NCBI RefSeq assembly: GCF_900101435.1
Contig: NZ_FMZH01000006.1
Coordinates: 64,902-128,901 of the forward strand
Source: Pedobacter soli
GTDB taxonomy: Bacteria; Bacteroidota; Bacteroidia; Sphingobacteriales; Sphingobacteriaceae
DNA length: 64,000 nucleotides
Direction: 5' to 3'
Positions 18,931 to 28,918 of the stretch are shown here, piece after piece. Position 1 is the first letter of the stretch; every line of letters begins with the position of its first letter. The notes beneath the pieces are model-generated. The model saw only the letters and a program-made list of their open reading frames with translations. It was not told the origin of the DNA and did no database searches. A program made the translations under genes and the position numbers.

Positions 18931-19847
18931 ATTGCGTTTTCACAAACCATCAATCGCAATGGTGAGGACACCGATCGACAGAAAAATAGCTTATTTATAC
19001 CTATCCGTAGAGTTCCGAAGGGCTCTGCGGATGCAGAATGGGCAAGAGTCTCTGACTCGTTCCATTATTGAGTTCAAAAACTCAACTCCATGCACCAATC
19101 CGTAGAGACGCTACGCTTAACTCTACGGACAGGAATGACAAATTGCGTTTTCACAAACCATCAATCGCAATGGTGAGGACACCGACCGATAGAAAAATAG
19201 CTTATACCTATCAGTAGAGTTCTGAAGGGCTCTACGGATGTAAAATGGGCAAGAGTCTCTGACTCGTTCCATTATTGAGTTCAAAAACTCAACTCTATGC
19301 ATCAATCCGTAGAGACGCTACGCTTAACTCTACGGACAGGAATGACAATGACATTACATCAACTCCGCCGTACCTATCCGTAGAGTTCCGAAGGGCTCTA
19401 CGGATGTAAGTGGGTAAGAGTCTCTGACTCGTTCCATTATTGAGTTCAAAAACTCAACTCTATGCACCAATCCGTAGAGACGCTACGCTTAACTCTACGG
19501 ACAGGAATGACATTACTTCAATTCCACCGTATGATCATACCTATCCGTAGAGTTCTGAAGGGCTCTACGGATGTAAATGGGTAAGAGTCTCTGACTCGTT
19601 CCATTATTGAGTTCAAAAACTCAACTCTACGCACCAATCCGAGAGCAGCTACGCTTAACTCTACGAACAGGAATGCACAGGAATGCACAATTTCAACTCC
19701 GCCGTACCTATCCGTAGAGTTCCGAAGGGCTCTACGGATGCAGAATGGATAAGAGTCTCTGACTCGTTCCATTATTGAGTTCAAAAACCCAACTCTATGC
19801 ACCAATCCGTAGAGACGCTACGCTTAACTCTACGGACAGGAATGCCA
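18926..19847. repeat. Tandem array of five repeat cores with duplicated host flanks
   Basis: Five copies of a core of about 140 bp start near 19001, 19208, 19374, 19541 and 19708 (periods 207, 166, 167, 167). Each core begins with a CCGTAGAG...CTCTACGG hairpin, has a central GAGTC..GACTC and GAGTT..AACTC palindrome, and ends with a second CCGTAGAG...CTCTACGG hairpin. The material between cores is not random. The first spacer (19137-19204) copies the 68 bp before the first core (18926-18993). Later spacers (19352-19372, 19511-19537, 19690-19705) copy the 3' end and stop codon of the peptidase gene that ends at 19848. No gene is supported in this 950-bp stretch; short open frames in the repeats are by-products. 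Confidence 0.9.
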
Positions 19848-22800
19848 TTACTTCAACTCCACCGTATGATCACTTTTATCAGCATCAAGTATATACCGAT
19901 AAGGATCAATGGCCACCGTTTCTGGCTTGTGATCAACAACGAGCGTTAACCGGGTTTGATTTTGTTTAATGTGATATTTCTTCACATTAAAAGGTTTGGT
20001 TTCGGCGGTCCAATCTTGTGCGGGCTGATTGAAACATCCTATTTCAACTTCAAAATCGGGCGATTGTTTCGGGCCATCGCTTAACCGTTCGGCATTAACC
20101 AGCAGATCTAACTGGTATTTTCCGTTTTTAAGTAAAGTGCATTGCTGTAGTTTCAAACCAAGATCATAAGTAACTACCTGGTTGAAACAATCATCAATAA
20201 ACTTTCTTTGTTCAGGTGAAGCTGCTTTAAGCAAGGCATTAACCAGATCGCTTGCCGAAGCCTTTGGTTTTAGGTAAGCATGGTCGGCAATCAGCTGTTT
20301 CAATACCGCATTGAATTTCTGTTCGCCCATTAATTCTTTAACTGCATACATGTTTATGCCTCCTTTCTGGTAATTAACATAAGGCTGATCAAGCGTTTTA
20401 ACCAGAGGTAATTCTTTTTCAGTATTGTTACGGTTTAAGAAATAGAGGCGGTTATCGTAATCCAGATATTGCTGCAGGTACATTTTACCAAAAGTTTTTG
20501 CTATCACCACATTTTCAGTGTATTTGGCCAATGATTCGGTCAGCATGGCATAGCCAGGGCCATCAAATGGTGCCAGCATATTCGCCCACCATTGGTGTGC
20601 GGCTTCGTGTGTTGCTATGGCATAACTGTGGTTTATAGTTCCTTGCTGACTAAAATTACCCAGAAAATTAATGTTCTCGGCGCTGAAAATAATACCAGGA
20701 TATGCCGTTGCAGCACCCTTATATTGTGGAATTTCTGCCAGTGTGAGTTGTTTTAGCGGATAAGTTGCAAAATTCTCATTTCCGTAATCCAATGCATCTT
20801 TAATACCTTTAAACATAGCTGTTAAATTATACTCCTGCCCTTGCTGGTAGTAAATACTTAAGTCAACACCTTTGAATTGCTCCCGTTTCACATTATATCT
20901 GGCCGAACTTAAAGCAAACATAAAATTAACGGGTTTAGCCGTTTTGTAACTGAAATAGCGCCGGTTATTAGCCAGCCAGCTTTTTTGCAATTCACCAGCT
21001 GTAAGTACCTGCTGGTCGGGCGCGGTAGAAATAGTGGTTTCAAAGTCAATTAGTTCGTATTTTCGGCTAAATGTTGGTTCAACACGTTCTGCGGCTAAAC
21101 CATGTTGCTTCCTTGCACGTTTGTCATCGGTTTCAAAACGAGAGCTGTAGCCCAACTGTGGAACAAATTTCTCCAATTCGATGTAAGTACCATTTTCCAC
21201 AATTGAATTTTCTTTGTCAAAGGGGGTAAAACCATTCCTGATGACAGTAATGACAAAGCTCATCATAGTACTATCGCCTGGTAGCAAAGGATTGTTTAGT
21301 GTAATAAACTGTTGTTTAAACGTTTGGTCTACCTCAGCTTTCTTCGTTCCTGCGATATTGGCAGAAAAAGAATTTACAGCGGGATTCAGGCTGATCCAAA
21401 TTTTGGATATCGGTTGCTGGGTTTCGTTCTTCAGCTTGTAATCACCTTTAACGGTATATTTCCCTTCATCCGGAAATAAATCGACCACAGTTTTAACCGA
21501 TTTAATAACAGGTTGTAGCACATTGGCCAAAGGCTTATAGCGTTTTTCGTAGTTCAGCTGCCAGTTTAACCAGGCATTTTTATTTTTATAACCACCTACA
21601 ATGTTGGATTGATAATAGATATAGGCACCACACGCAATCCAAACCAAAAAAGCGGGAATCAATATCCACCGGTAATGCTTTAATGCCGAAGCTAACTTTC
21701 TCCACTTATTAACGGCGGTAATTTCAATGCTGTTTTGCCAAAGCCCAATCGTTAATACGATAAGCATAGTTACAAATCCCAACCAATACAACATGTACCA
21801 GTTAAAAGCACCAGCATAATAGCCAAAACCGTTAAAATAAGAATGCAAAAGATCAGGTACCGTTGCAAAACGGAAAAGATAATGTTCCAAACCAAAACGA
21901 TCGGCATAAAGTAACACAAAAACCACTACCATGCTCAACATCATGCCTACATATTTATTACTGCTTAAATTTTGAATAAACAGAATAAGCACCACAAAAA
22001 GCAATAGCGGAAAAGCGCTATAATAGTACAGTGAAAAATAAATGGGCAGTTCGAGGTTAAAATAACCGTGACTAAGCTGTAAAACTATCCCAATCCCAAT
22101 ATTTAAAGAAACGAGGATAAATACCAGTGCAAAGAGGCTCATCGCTTTAGCCCCCCACATTACCGAACTACGTACTGGAGTGCTATAAATGAGCGACTGC
22201 ATATTAACAGATTTTTCCCTTGCTATGGTTTCTGCGGCATAGAATATAATCAAAATCAATGCAAATTTGATCGACCTGATCTCTTCTACGATTATGCCGG
22301 TTGCGGGATAACTGTGGATACCATAAACCCCGCTAAATAACTGATCCTTTAATTCTACTCCAAAAAGGAATACCCAAAGTAAGAGCATCACCATAATGGG
22401 GATATTTTTAAACAGGTGAACCATTTCTAGCCGAAGCTGCGCCCTCAAAGTGGCCAATTGATAAGTTAAACCTTTTGGTATAACCTGTAAATGTTTAAAT
22501 GGAATAAGAGATACTTTTTCAAGCGTGCCATTTTTTTGTTTTGCCTGCCTTTGCTGCTGTATCCTGAAATTAAAGATGCGGTAAGTTAAACCCAGGAGTA
22601 TGCCAGAAATAGCCATCCACATTACCCTGTTTACCAGAAATAATCCATTTACCGGAAAAAGTTGCTGGTTACGCTGTAAGCTTGTCCACGTTCTGGTTTC
22701 ACCAAAAAAAGAAGCCAGTCCAAAAGGGTCTAAAAGGATAGGCAAAGCATCGGGAGTAGTGCCTTTAATGGTAGAAGTAGCCAGTAAAGGCGAGTTTCCG

Positions 22801-23366
22801 AAAATGGAAGCCAGCATATACAAAATGTAAATCAATACCCCTGCCACGTAAATTGCCCTAACGTTTTTGCTTAGCAAACTGGTGCAGTACAATGCTCCTG
22901 CCGAGAAAATCACATTGGGTAAAGCAAATACCAAAAGTGCGTGCAAAAAATACGAAAGCTTAAAAGCCCCCAGCTGGTCGGCATCAACAAAGAAAGTACC
23001 GATAAAAATACCTGCAGCAACCAGTAGCAGCAAAGCAAAAACAGCAATAAGCAAGCCCAAAAGTCTCACCAAAAAATAAGTGCGTTTAGTAATGGAAGTG
23101 GTAAAAATAACCGCTTCCATTTTGTACATGGCATCTCTCAATACCACATTGGCGCTAAAAAGCGTAGCCGAAAATATGGAAAACAGTGAAAGCAAAGCCA
23201 TGATATTCGTAATTACGTAAGGTGAGTTTTTATGTACCTCGTCCGTACCAAAACCGCCCTTGGCTACGCAAACCATGCCCAAAACTAAAAACAGCAAAGC
23301 GCCTATTTTAAAAGCCATCTGACTAAAATGGTACTTCAACTCAAATTTCAGTAGTGCTCCAATCAT
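19848..23366 (-). CDS. ABC-2 permease fused to M1-type metallopeptidase
   Basis: A 1172-residue fusion. Residues about 1-580 are an ABC-2 type permease with about a dozen hydrophobic segments in two sets. The rest is an extracytoplasmic M1-like (gluzincin) aminopeptidase domain with the zinc motif HEAAHQWW (H920, E921, H924) and the downstream ligand Glu in MLTESLAKY (E944). The spacing between the second His and Glu is 19, one more than the classical M1 value; I recall this as usual in such fusions. The start ATG overlaps the end of the ATPase gene by 4 bp, so the two form one transporter. Function is unknown; a role in peptide handling or envelope stress is inference. The 3' end is duplicated in the neighbouring repeat array. 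Confidence 0.88.
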   Translation of the reverse strand: MIGALLKFELKYHFSQMAFKIGALLFLVLGMVCVAKGGFGTDEVHKNSPYVITNIMALLSLFSIFSATLFSANVVLRDAMYKMEAVIFTTSITKRTYFLVRLLGLLIAVFALLLLVAAGIFIGTFFVDADQLGAFKLSYFLHALLVFALPNVIFSAGALYCTSLLSKNVRAIYVAGVLIYILYMLASIFGNSPLLATSTIKGTTPDALPILLDPFGLASFFGETRTWTSLQRNQQLFPVNGLFLVNRVMWMAISGILLGLTYRIFNFRIQQQRQAKQKNGTLEKVSLIPFKHLQVIPKGLTYQLATLRAQLRLEMVHLFKNIPIMVMLLLWVFLFGVELKDQLFSGVYGIHSYPATGIIVEEIRSIKFALILIIFYAAETIAREKSVNMQSLIYSTPVRSSVMWGAKAMSLFALVFILVSLNIGIGIVLQLSHGYFNLELPIYFSLYYYSAFPLLLFVVLILFIQNLSSNKYVGMMLSMVVVFVLLYADRFGLEHYLFRFATVPDLLHSYFNGFGYYAGAFNWYMLYWLGFVTMLIVLTIGLWQNSIEITAVNKWRKLASALKHYRWILIPAFLVWIACGAYIYYQSNIVGGYKNKNAWLNWQLNYEKRYKPLANVLQPVIKSVKTVVDLFPDEGKYTVKGDYKLKNETQQPISKIWISLNPAVNSFSANIAGTKKAEVDQTFKQQFITLNNPLLPGDSTMMSFVITVIRNGFTPFDKENSIVENGTYIELEKFVPQLGYSSRFETDDKRARKQHGLAAERVEPTFSRKYELIDFETTISTAPDQQVLTAGELQKSWLANNRRYFSYKTAKPVNFMFALSSARYNVKREQFKGVDLSIYYQQGQEYNLTAMFKGIKDALDYGNENFATYPLKQLTLAEIPQYKGAATAYPGIIFSAENINFLGNFSQQGTINHSYAIATHEAAHQWWANMLAPFDGPGYAMLTESLAKYTENVVIAKTFGKMYLQQYLDYDNRLYFLNRNNTEKELPLVKTLDQPYVNYQKGGINMYAVKELMGEQKFNAVLKQLIADHAYLKPKASASDLVNALLKAASPEQRKFIDDCFNQVVTYDLGLKLQQCTLLKNGKYQLDLLVNAERLSDGPKQSPDFEVEIGCFNQPAQDWTAETKPFNVKKYHIKQNQTRLTLVVDHKPETVAIDPYRYILDADKSDHTVELK

Positions 23367-24259
23367 ACCAATACCTCCCTTTTGCCATTTGTACCAAACA
23401 AGGCCGCAAAATAAACTTCCTCAAGTGCCGGGTAAACTGCTTCAAAACCTACTGCAGGGAGCTGATCAGCTAAAACAAAAATATTTAACTGCCCGGCTAT
23501 AATCCTGGTCGAAATCACATCGAACTGAGTTGAGTACTGATCCAGATCGCCCTTTGTAATAATCTTTCGCCAGATTTTGCCAGCCAGGTTTTCGGTCAGA
23601 TTTGCTGGTTTACCCTGCAAAATCAATTTTCCATTGGCCATTACAGCCATTTCAGGGCAAAGATCATTCACATCTTCCACAATATGGGTCGAAAGGATTA
23701 CTACGCGCTCTGTTCCAATTTCACTAAGCAAATCGTGAAAACGGTTTCGCTCCTGAGGATCTAAGCCCGCAGTTGGCTCATCAACAATAATCAATTGCGG
23801 ATTGCCCAATAGTGCTTGCGCAATGCCAAAACGCTGCCGCATACCACCCGAAAAAGTGCCAACCGATCTTTTTCTAACCTCAAATAAATTGGTTTGCTGC
23901 AATAAGGCCAAAACCTGTTCTTTGCAATCGTTGGTATTGGGCAGGCCTTTTAAAACAGCAAGATGCGTTAATAAATCTACAGCCGAAATTTTGGGGTAAA
24001 CGCCAAAATCCTGCGGCAAATAGCCTAGCTTGTTACGCATTTCTTGCGGGTTTTGCAGTACATCGTTACCGTCGAAATGAATGTAACCACTATCTGGCAG
24101 CTGCAAGGTAGCCAGCGTACGCATCAGTGATGATTTACCTGCACCATTTGGCCCCAATAAACCAAACATGCCGTTAGGAATATTTAAACTTACCTCATCA
24201 AGTGCCTTTACGCCATTTGGGTAAGTTTTTTTAAGTTGCTGTATTTTAAGTCGTGCCAT
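23363..24259 (-). CDS. ABC transporter ATP-binding protein
   Basis: A 298-residue ATPase with Walker A GPNGAGKS (36-43), signature FSGGMRQRFGIAQALLG, Walker B LIIVDEPTAGLD and the H-loop in ILSTHIVEDV. It is of the type that pairs with ABC-2 permeases. It overlaps the following permease/peptidase gene by 4 bp, showing translational coupling. The divergent gene pair at 24484-26687 is a LytS/LytTR system that may control it. Confidence 0.94.
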   Translation of the reverse strand: MARLKIQQLKKTYPNGVKALDEVSLNIPNGMFGLLGPNGAGKSSLMRTLATLQLPDSGYIHFDGNDVLQNPQEMRNKLGYLPQDFGVYPKISAVDLLTHLAVLKGLPNTNDCKEQVLALLQQTNLFEVRKRSVGTFSGGMRQRFGIAQALLGNPQLIIVDEPTAGLDPQERNRFHDLLSEIGTERVVILSTHIVEDVNDLCPEMAVMANGKLILQGKPANLTENLAGKIWRKIITKGDLDQYSTQFDVISTRIIAGQLNIFVLADQLPAVGFEAVYPALEEVYFAALFGTNGKREVLV

Positions 24260-24483
24260 GTTATTTGATATCGAATGGCCGCAAATTAGGCTCAGGAAAA
24301 TTGTTTTCCATATTTAAGTGATGAAGGCAATGAAAGTGATGATGAAAGTAAAATAACCTGACCTTGAGATATAATTTGAGGTCTCCCGCGCCTTTCGTCA
24401 TCAAAAACAAGCCTTTCGTCATTAATATTTTAGTGCTTAGGGCGCCTTTTCTAATTTTAACAGGCTTTTACCTATCTTACCCT

Positions 24484-25968
24484 ATGCCCAACACCAAAAA
24501 CTATCAATACCAGGACTTTTTCATCTTTACGGGGCTTTTGCTTTGGGTAGCGATATGCAACTGTTATAATCAAAGTGCAAATGTCTGGCTTACTTATGTC
24601 ACCTGCATTTTAACCTTAGTTTTTTGCCTTTTACCGGTATTGCTTTTTGCGTTTTTTAAACCCGTTTGGAAAGAAACATTGCCCAACAAAAAGTATGTAC
24701 TTTACTGGTGCTGTTCCTTTTTAATACTGCTACCCATTTTTACCCTGGTGGCCACTCAGTTTCAAACCGAACCCCTCGATTTGTCGGATAAGCTTACTAC
24801 TGCAATGGCTGCATTAGCCCTCGAGCTTCTGCTCATCCTTAACCAGTACTATCAAAAAAAGGTGCAGCACATTAAGTGGATCAAAAAAATTGGTTTGGAG
24901 AATGCTGTACTCATTACAATCATCTTAATTGCGGCAACCATTTCAGTAATGGCCGTATCGAGTTTAGACAACCCGATTTACCAAAGAAATGGCTTTCGTT
25001 TGGTTGGTTTCGAGTTTAATATCAAGATGCTGTTCCACAATTTTGGAACATTTCTGGTCTTCTTTTTTCAATTCCTCATCATGTACCTGTGCGGCTACGT
25101 ACTTTTCCTGATCAACAGTAGATTACTGGTTTCGAAAATACTTAAAGAAAAAGGGCTGTTGATCTACTTGTTAAGCGTTTCGGCTACTGTTGCACTGCTT
25201 TATCCTTTACTCGCACAACTCCTTATCTCTTTACCTATTAATACTGTTTTTGGCAGAAGTATATTCGAAGCCAATCCTTTCGAGCTCGAAAATGCCTTTG
25301 GTGCCTTTGCCATTATGCTTTTTAGTTTACCCGTGGTTTTGGCCTTACAATGGGGCAAACAGAACAACATTATCCTTTCTTTAGAAAAAGAAAAATCGCA
25401 AAATGAGCTCGATTTATTGAAACAACAGCTCAATCCGCATTTCTTCTTTAATACATTGAATAACCTGTATGCACTTAGCCTGCAAAAATCAGATAAAACC
25501 CCCGAAAGCATTTTACAGTTATCGGAGCTGATGCGCTATACCATTTACAAGGGGAAAGAAAAAACCGTTAAACTGGCACAGGAGCTCGATTATATCCGCG
25601 ATTACATCCAGTTACAACAAATCAGGCTGCGTAAAACACTTCATTTCGAATTTGAAAAGCAGGTTAGTAACGATCAGGTTGAAATTGCGCCGCTTTTACT
25701 GATTGTGTTTATCGAAAATGCCTTTAAACATGGTATTGAACCAGCCGATGGTGCCGCCAGCCTTAAACTCTCCTTATTCAGTACTGAAAGTGAATTAACT
25801 TTCCAGTCTGAAAACTCATTTGATCCAGACGAAATAAGTCCCGATAGCGGCATTGGGATTGATAACCTGCGAAAAAGACTCGAGTTGCTTTACCCTAATC
25901 AACATACTTTGGATATTAGCACGATTGGCAATATCTTTAAGGCAACCCTAAAAATCCGATTCGCATGA
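24484..25968 (+). CDS. LytS-type sensor histidine kinase
   Basis: A membrane kinase of about 494 residues. The N-terminal half has about eight hydrophobic segments and no recognised extracellular sensor. The C-terminal half has the His_kinase box QLNPHFFFNTLNNLYALSLQ with phospho-acceptor His319, then a HATPase domain (LLLIVFIENAFKHGIEP, SGIGIDNLRKRLELLYP). ATG 24484 (MPNTKNYQYQ) is chosen; an upstream in-frame TTG at 24364 would add 40 residues and is less likely. The stop overlaps the start of the LytTR regulator by 4 bp. It diverges from the ABC ATPase gene, suggesting it senses a signal linked to that transporter. Confidence 0.9.
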   Translation: MPNTKNYQYQDFFIFTGLLLWVAICNCYNQSANVWLTYVTCILTLVFCLLPVLLFAFFKPVWKETLPNKKYVLYWCCSFLILLPIFTLVATQFQTEPLDLSDKLTTAMAALALELLLILNQYYQKKVQHIKWIKKIGLENAVLITIILIAATISVMAVSSLDNPIYQRNGFRLVGFEFNIKMLFHNFGTFLVFFFQFLIMYLCGYVLFLINSRLLVSKILKEKGLLIYLLSVSATVALLYPLLAQLLISLPINTVFGRSIFEANPFELENAFGAFAIMLFSLPVVLALQWGKQNNIILSLEKEKSQNELDLLKQQLNPHFFFNTLNNLYALSLQKSDKTPESILQLSELMRYTIYKGKEKTVKLAQELDYIRDYIQLQQIRLRKTLHFEFEKQVSNDQVEIAPLLLIVFIENAFKHGIEPADGAASLKLSLFSTESELTFQSENSFDPDEISPDSGIGIDNLRKRLELLYPNQHTLDISTIGNIFKATLKIRFA

Positions 25969-26687
25969 GCTTACGTTGCCTGATTGTAGATGATGAACCC
26001 CTTGCGCACGAAGTGATTCTGACCTATGCCAAAGACATTCCCTTTATTGAAATTGTAGCACATTGTTACCGGGCTACTGAAGCACTGGATTTTTTAAGCA
26101 AACAGGAAGTTGATTTGATTTTTCTCGACATCAGGATGCCTAAATTAAACGGCCTTGATTTTTTACGTGCACTGCAACACAAACCTCAGGTAATCATTAC
26201 CTCAGCTTACGAAGAATACGCCCTGGCTAGTTTCGATCTTGCCGTTTGTGATTACCTGCTAAAGCCTTTCAAATTAGAGCGTTTCTTAATGGCCGTTAAC
26301 CGGGCATTAACCTTTCAGCAATTAAAAAAGCAATCAGGCTCACCAATTGAAACAATCGACACAGCACAACAGCAAAATGCCCAAATTTCAATCAAAGTAG
26401 ATAAAAAGCATGTTTTACTGCAGCTTGATGAAATACATTTTTTAGAAAGCCTGGGAAATTATGTAAAAGTCTGGAAAAAGAATGGCTTTCTGCTCACCCC
26501 ACGCACCTTGGGTAGTTTTGAAGATGAGTTGCCTACCCAAATGTTCGCACGCATCCATAAATCGTTTATTGTTAACAAGAAAGAGGTCGATTATTTTGAA
26601 GGCAATTCTATTATACTCAAAAGCCAGCAGCAGGTACCGATAGGTAAAAATTATAAACCCTTGATCAGGCAATTGCTCCAGCTCTGA
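25965..26687 (+). CDS. LytTR family response regulator
   Basis: A 240-residue regulator. The receiver domain (1-120) has the acidic pair DDE (9-11), the phospho-acceptor Asp55 in LIFLDIRMPK and the conserved Lys in YLLKPFKLERF. The C-terminal LytTR DNA-binding domain (about 135-240) has HFLESLGNYVKVW, FARIHKSFIVNKKEVDYFEGN and VPIGKNYK. It is coupled by a 4-bp overlap to the kinase gene. Confidence 0.95.
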   Translation: MSLRCLIVDDEPLAHEVILTYAKDIPFIEIVAHCYRATEALDFLSKQEVDLIFLDIRMPKLNGLDFLRALQHKPQVIITSAYEEYALASFDLAVCDYLLKPFKLERFLMAVNRALTFQQLKKQSGSPIETIDTAQQQNAQISIKVDKKHVLLQLDEIHFLESLGNYVKVWKKNGFLLTPRTLGSFEDELPTQMFARIHKSFIVNKKEVDYFEGNSIILKSQQQVPIGKNYKPLIRQLLQL

Positions 26688-26720
26688 AATGTTTATATTT
26701 GAGTTCATCAAACCGATCTC

Positions 26721-27725
26721 ATGCATAACTTTTTCCCTGCCCAATACTCCACATTATCAGCCGCTGCTTTAAAAGATTATTTAATTGAGGCCTATCAGCT
26801 GGATGAGGCATCAACCTGTCGGCTGCTGATCAGAAATGTAAGCGACACCTATATCCTGGAAAATGAAAGCCAGAAATACATTTTTAAGATTTACCGCGAT
26901 GCTCACCGGAAAAGAGATGAAATTGAGGCTGAAGTTGAACTACTCAACATACTGAAAGCCAACGGCAACCGGGTTTCTTATCCCATTACCGATTATGAGG
27001 GGAAACAAATCCAGCAGTTTAATGCCATTGAAGGCCTCAGAAATGGTGTTTTATTCTCTTATGCCGAAGGAATGGTTATCCACGAGCTAGAAAATGAACA
27101 ACTTGTACAATTGGGTAAAGATATAGCCAAACTGCACCAAACTACTTCGGTAATCAAACTCCAAAACCCACGACCAGTATTTAACTTCGAAACTACCTTA
27201 TTTGAACCTCTTCGGGTTTTGGCGCCACATTTTGAAATCATGCCCGAAGAATACGATTACCTGAGTAAAGTAGCCAATAAAGTGGTTAAAAAGTTCGAAA
27301 CCTTCGATACAGATAATTTTAGCAGCGGTTACTGTCATTACGATTTCTTCCCGAAAAACTTTCATTTTGATGAAGAGGGCAACATTACTTTCTTTGATTT
27401 CGATTTTGCGGGCGAGGGTTTCCTCATTAATGACCTGATGTCGTTCCTGAACCATTATTTTTTTCACCAGATGAATCAGCTCACCACCAAAGAGCAGGCT
27501 GAAAAAGATTTTGAAGTCTTTTTAAAAGCTTATCAAACAATAAGGCCATTAAGCAAGGATGAATTAGCGGCTATCCCCTATCTGGGCATTTGTTTTCACA
27601 TTTTCTTTTTAAAATTCTTTTACGATAATTACGACGATTGGTCGAACATTTTTTTAACACCAAGGTACGTCAAACAACGTGTTGCACTGATCAAAAAATG
27701 GGAATCCCTGTATTGTAACTTTTAA
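26721..27725 (+). CDS. Aminoglycoside phosphotransferase-fold kinase (APH/CotS-like)
   Basis: A 334-residue cytoplasmic protein with the APH kinase fold. It shows a nucleotide-binding beta-sheet (TYILENESQKYIFKIYRDAHRKRDEIEAEVELL), the catalytic loop HYDFFPKNFHF (HxDx4N pattern) and the metal-binding DFDFAGEG. It resembles SrkA/CotS-type enzymes more than antibiotic resistance kinases. The substrate is unknown. It starts 33 bp after the LytTR gene on the same strand and may be co-transcribed. Confidence 0.85.
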   Translation: MHNFFPAQYSTLSAAALKDYLIEAYQLDEASTCRLLIRNVSDTYILENESQKYIFKIYRDAHRKRDEIEAEVELLNILKANGNRVSYPITDYEGKQIQQFNAIEGLRNGVLFSYAEGMVIHELENEQLVQLGKDIAKLHQTTSVIKLQNPRPVFNFETTLFEPLRVLAPHFEIMPEEYDYLSKVANKVVKKFETFDTDNFSSGYCHYDFFPKNFHFDEEGNITFFDFDFAGEGFLINDLMSFLNHYFFHQMNQLTTKEQAEKDFEVFLKAYQTIRPLSKDELAAIPYLGICFHIFFLKFFYDNYDDWSNIFLTPRYVKQRVALIKKWESLYCNF

Positions 27726-27787
27726 GCAAGGCTTGCTTAAATTCCTTCGGGCTTGTTTATCTTGTATAGTCATTCATAATCAAGCCC

Positions 27788-28639
27788 ATGGATCAGAAAA
27801 TAATCAACCTGTACGATGCGTACACCCACAGCCAGATCAACCGTAAAGATTTCATGAAAAAGCTGGCCATTCTTGCCGGCAGTACTGCTTTAGCGGCAAC
27901 CATTTTACCCCTGCTAGAAAATAATTATGTGGCCGCTGCTGGTTTTACCAGTGATGATATTGAGGTCGAAAATATTACTTACCCGGGTGTAGATGGCGAA
28001 ATGAAAGCCGTTTTAGCTAAACCTAAAGGTAAAAAGAAACTGGGTTGTGTATTGGTTATTCACGAAAACAGGGGCTTAAACCCACACATTATTGATGTAA
28101 CCAAACGGGTGGCTGCCGAAGGTTTTATTGCTTTGGGTGTAGATGCACTTTCGCCGCTGGGCGGAACGCCGGCTGATGAAGATAAGGGTCGCGAGCTGAT
28201 TGGGAAACTGGATGCTGAAAAAAACCTGCAGAACTATTTAAAAGGGCTCGATTATTTACGTCAGCGCAAAGATGGTAATGGTAAGGTGGGTTGTATGGGC
28301 TTTTGCTGGGGAGGTGGTATGGCCAACAAACTGGCTGTTAACGATCTTAAACTGCAAGCGGCTGTGGCTTATTATGGCGCGCAACCCAATGCTACCGATG
28401 TTGCCAAAATTAAAGCAAGTGTAATGCTCCATTACGGTGGCTTGGACGAACGTATTAATGCCGGTATTCCCGCTTATGAACAGGCTTTAAAAGACAATAA
28501 AATTGATTATAAACTTTACATCTACGATGGGGTAAACCACGCTTTTAATAACAATACATCGCCTACACGATATAATGAGGCTGCTGCTAAACTGGCCTGG
28601 CAACGCACAATGGAGTTGTTTAAACAGAAGTTGGGATAG
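27788..28639 (+). CDS. Dienelactone hydrolase family protein
   Basis: A 283-residue alpha/beta hydrolase of the DLH family. The nucleophile Cys lies in GFCWGGGM; the Asp in YGGLDERI and the His in DGVNHAFNN complete the triad. An oxyanion segment HENRGLNPH is also present. The N-terminus has a hydrophobic stretch at about 27-45 (MKKLAILAGSTALAATILPLL) preceded by 25 polar residues, a layout common in Bacteroidota homologues that suggests export or membrane attachment. The substrate is unknown. Confidence 0.9.
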   Translation: MDQKIINLYDAYTHSQINRKDFMKKLAILAGSTALAATILPLLENNYVAAAGFTSDDIEVENITYPGVDGEMKAVLAKPKGKKKLGCVLVIHENRGLNPHIIDVTKRVAAEGFIALGVDALSPLGGTPADEDKGRELIGKLDAEKNLQNYLKGLDYLRQRKDGNGKVGCMGFCWGGGMANKLAVNDLKLQAAVAYYGAQPNATDVAKIKASVMLHYGGLDERINAGIPAYEQALKDNKIDYKLYIYDGVNHAFNNNTSPTRYNEAAAKLAWQRTMELFKQKLG

Positions 28640-28680
28640 TGCATTACTGATCGTCATTTCCAACACAATCCCGCAGTTCC

Positions 28681-28918
28681 CGTCATTTCAAGCGGCCCCG
28701 ATGGCTATCGGGGGGCAACGGAGTCGAGAAATCTAACTGGCAAGTAGTAAGCGCCATTAAATCTATCTTGAAAAGATTTCTCCCCGCCAGTACGGGCAGG
28801 CGCTTCGGTCGAAATGACGATCGCCTATTTTGAGTACCACCCATTCCGTAACCGTCATTTCGAGCCAAGCGCAGCGGAGTCGAGGAATCTAACTAGCAAG
28901 TAGTAAGCGCCATTAAAT
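28681..28918. repeat. REP-like element flanked by a direct duplication of a gene end
   Basis: An inverted-repeat element runs from CGTCATTTC at 28681 to GAAATGACG at 28811-28819, with internal hairpins (GAGAAATCT / AGATTTCTC). A second partial left arm begins at 28853. The segment 28716-28763 is repeated almost exactly at 28874-28918, and the second copy ends at the stop codon of the minus-strand gene beginning there. This 280-bp spacer holds no gene. Confidence 0.8.

Noticed and set aside
18926..19847. CRISPR or tRNA/ncRNA cluster
   Set aside because: Cores are about 140 bp and spacers are copies of neighbouring gene ends, not foreign sequence; no tRNA-like cloverleaf was found.
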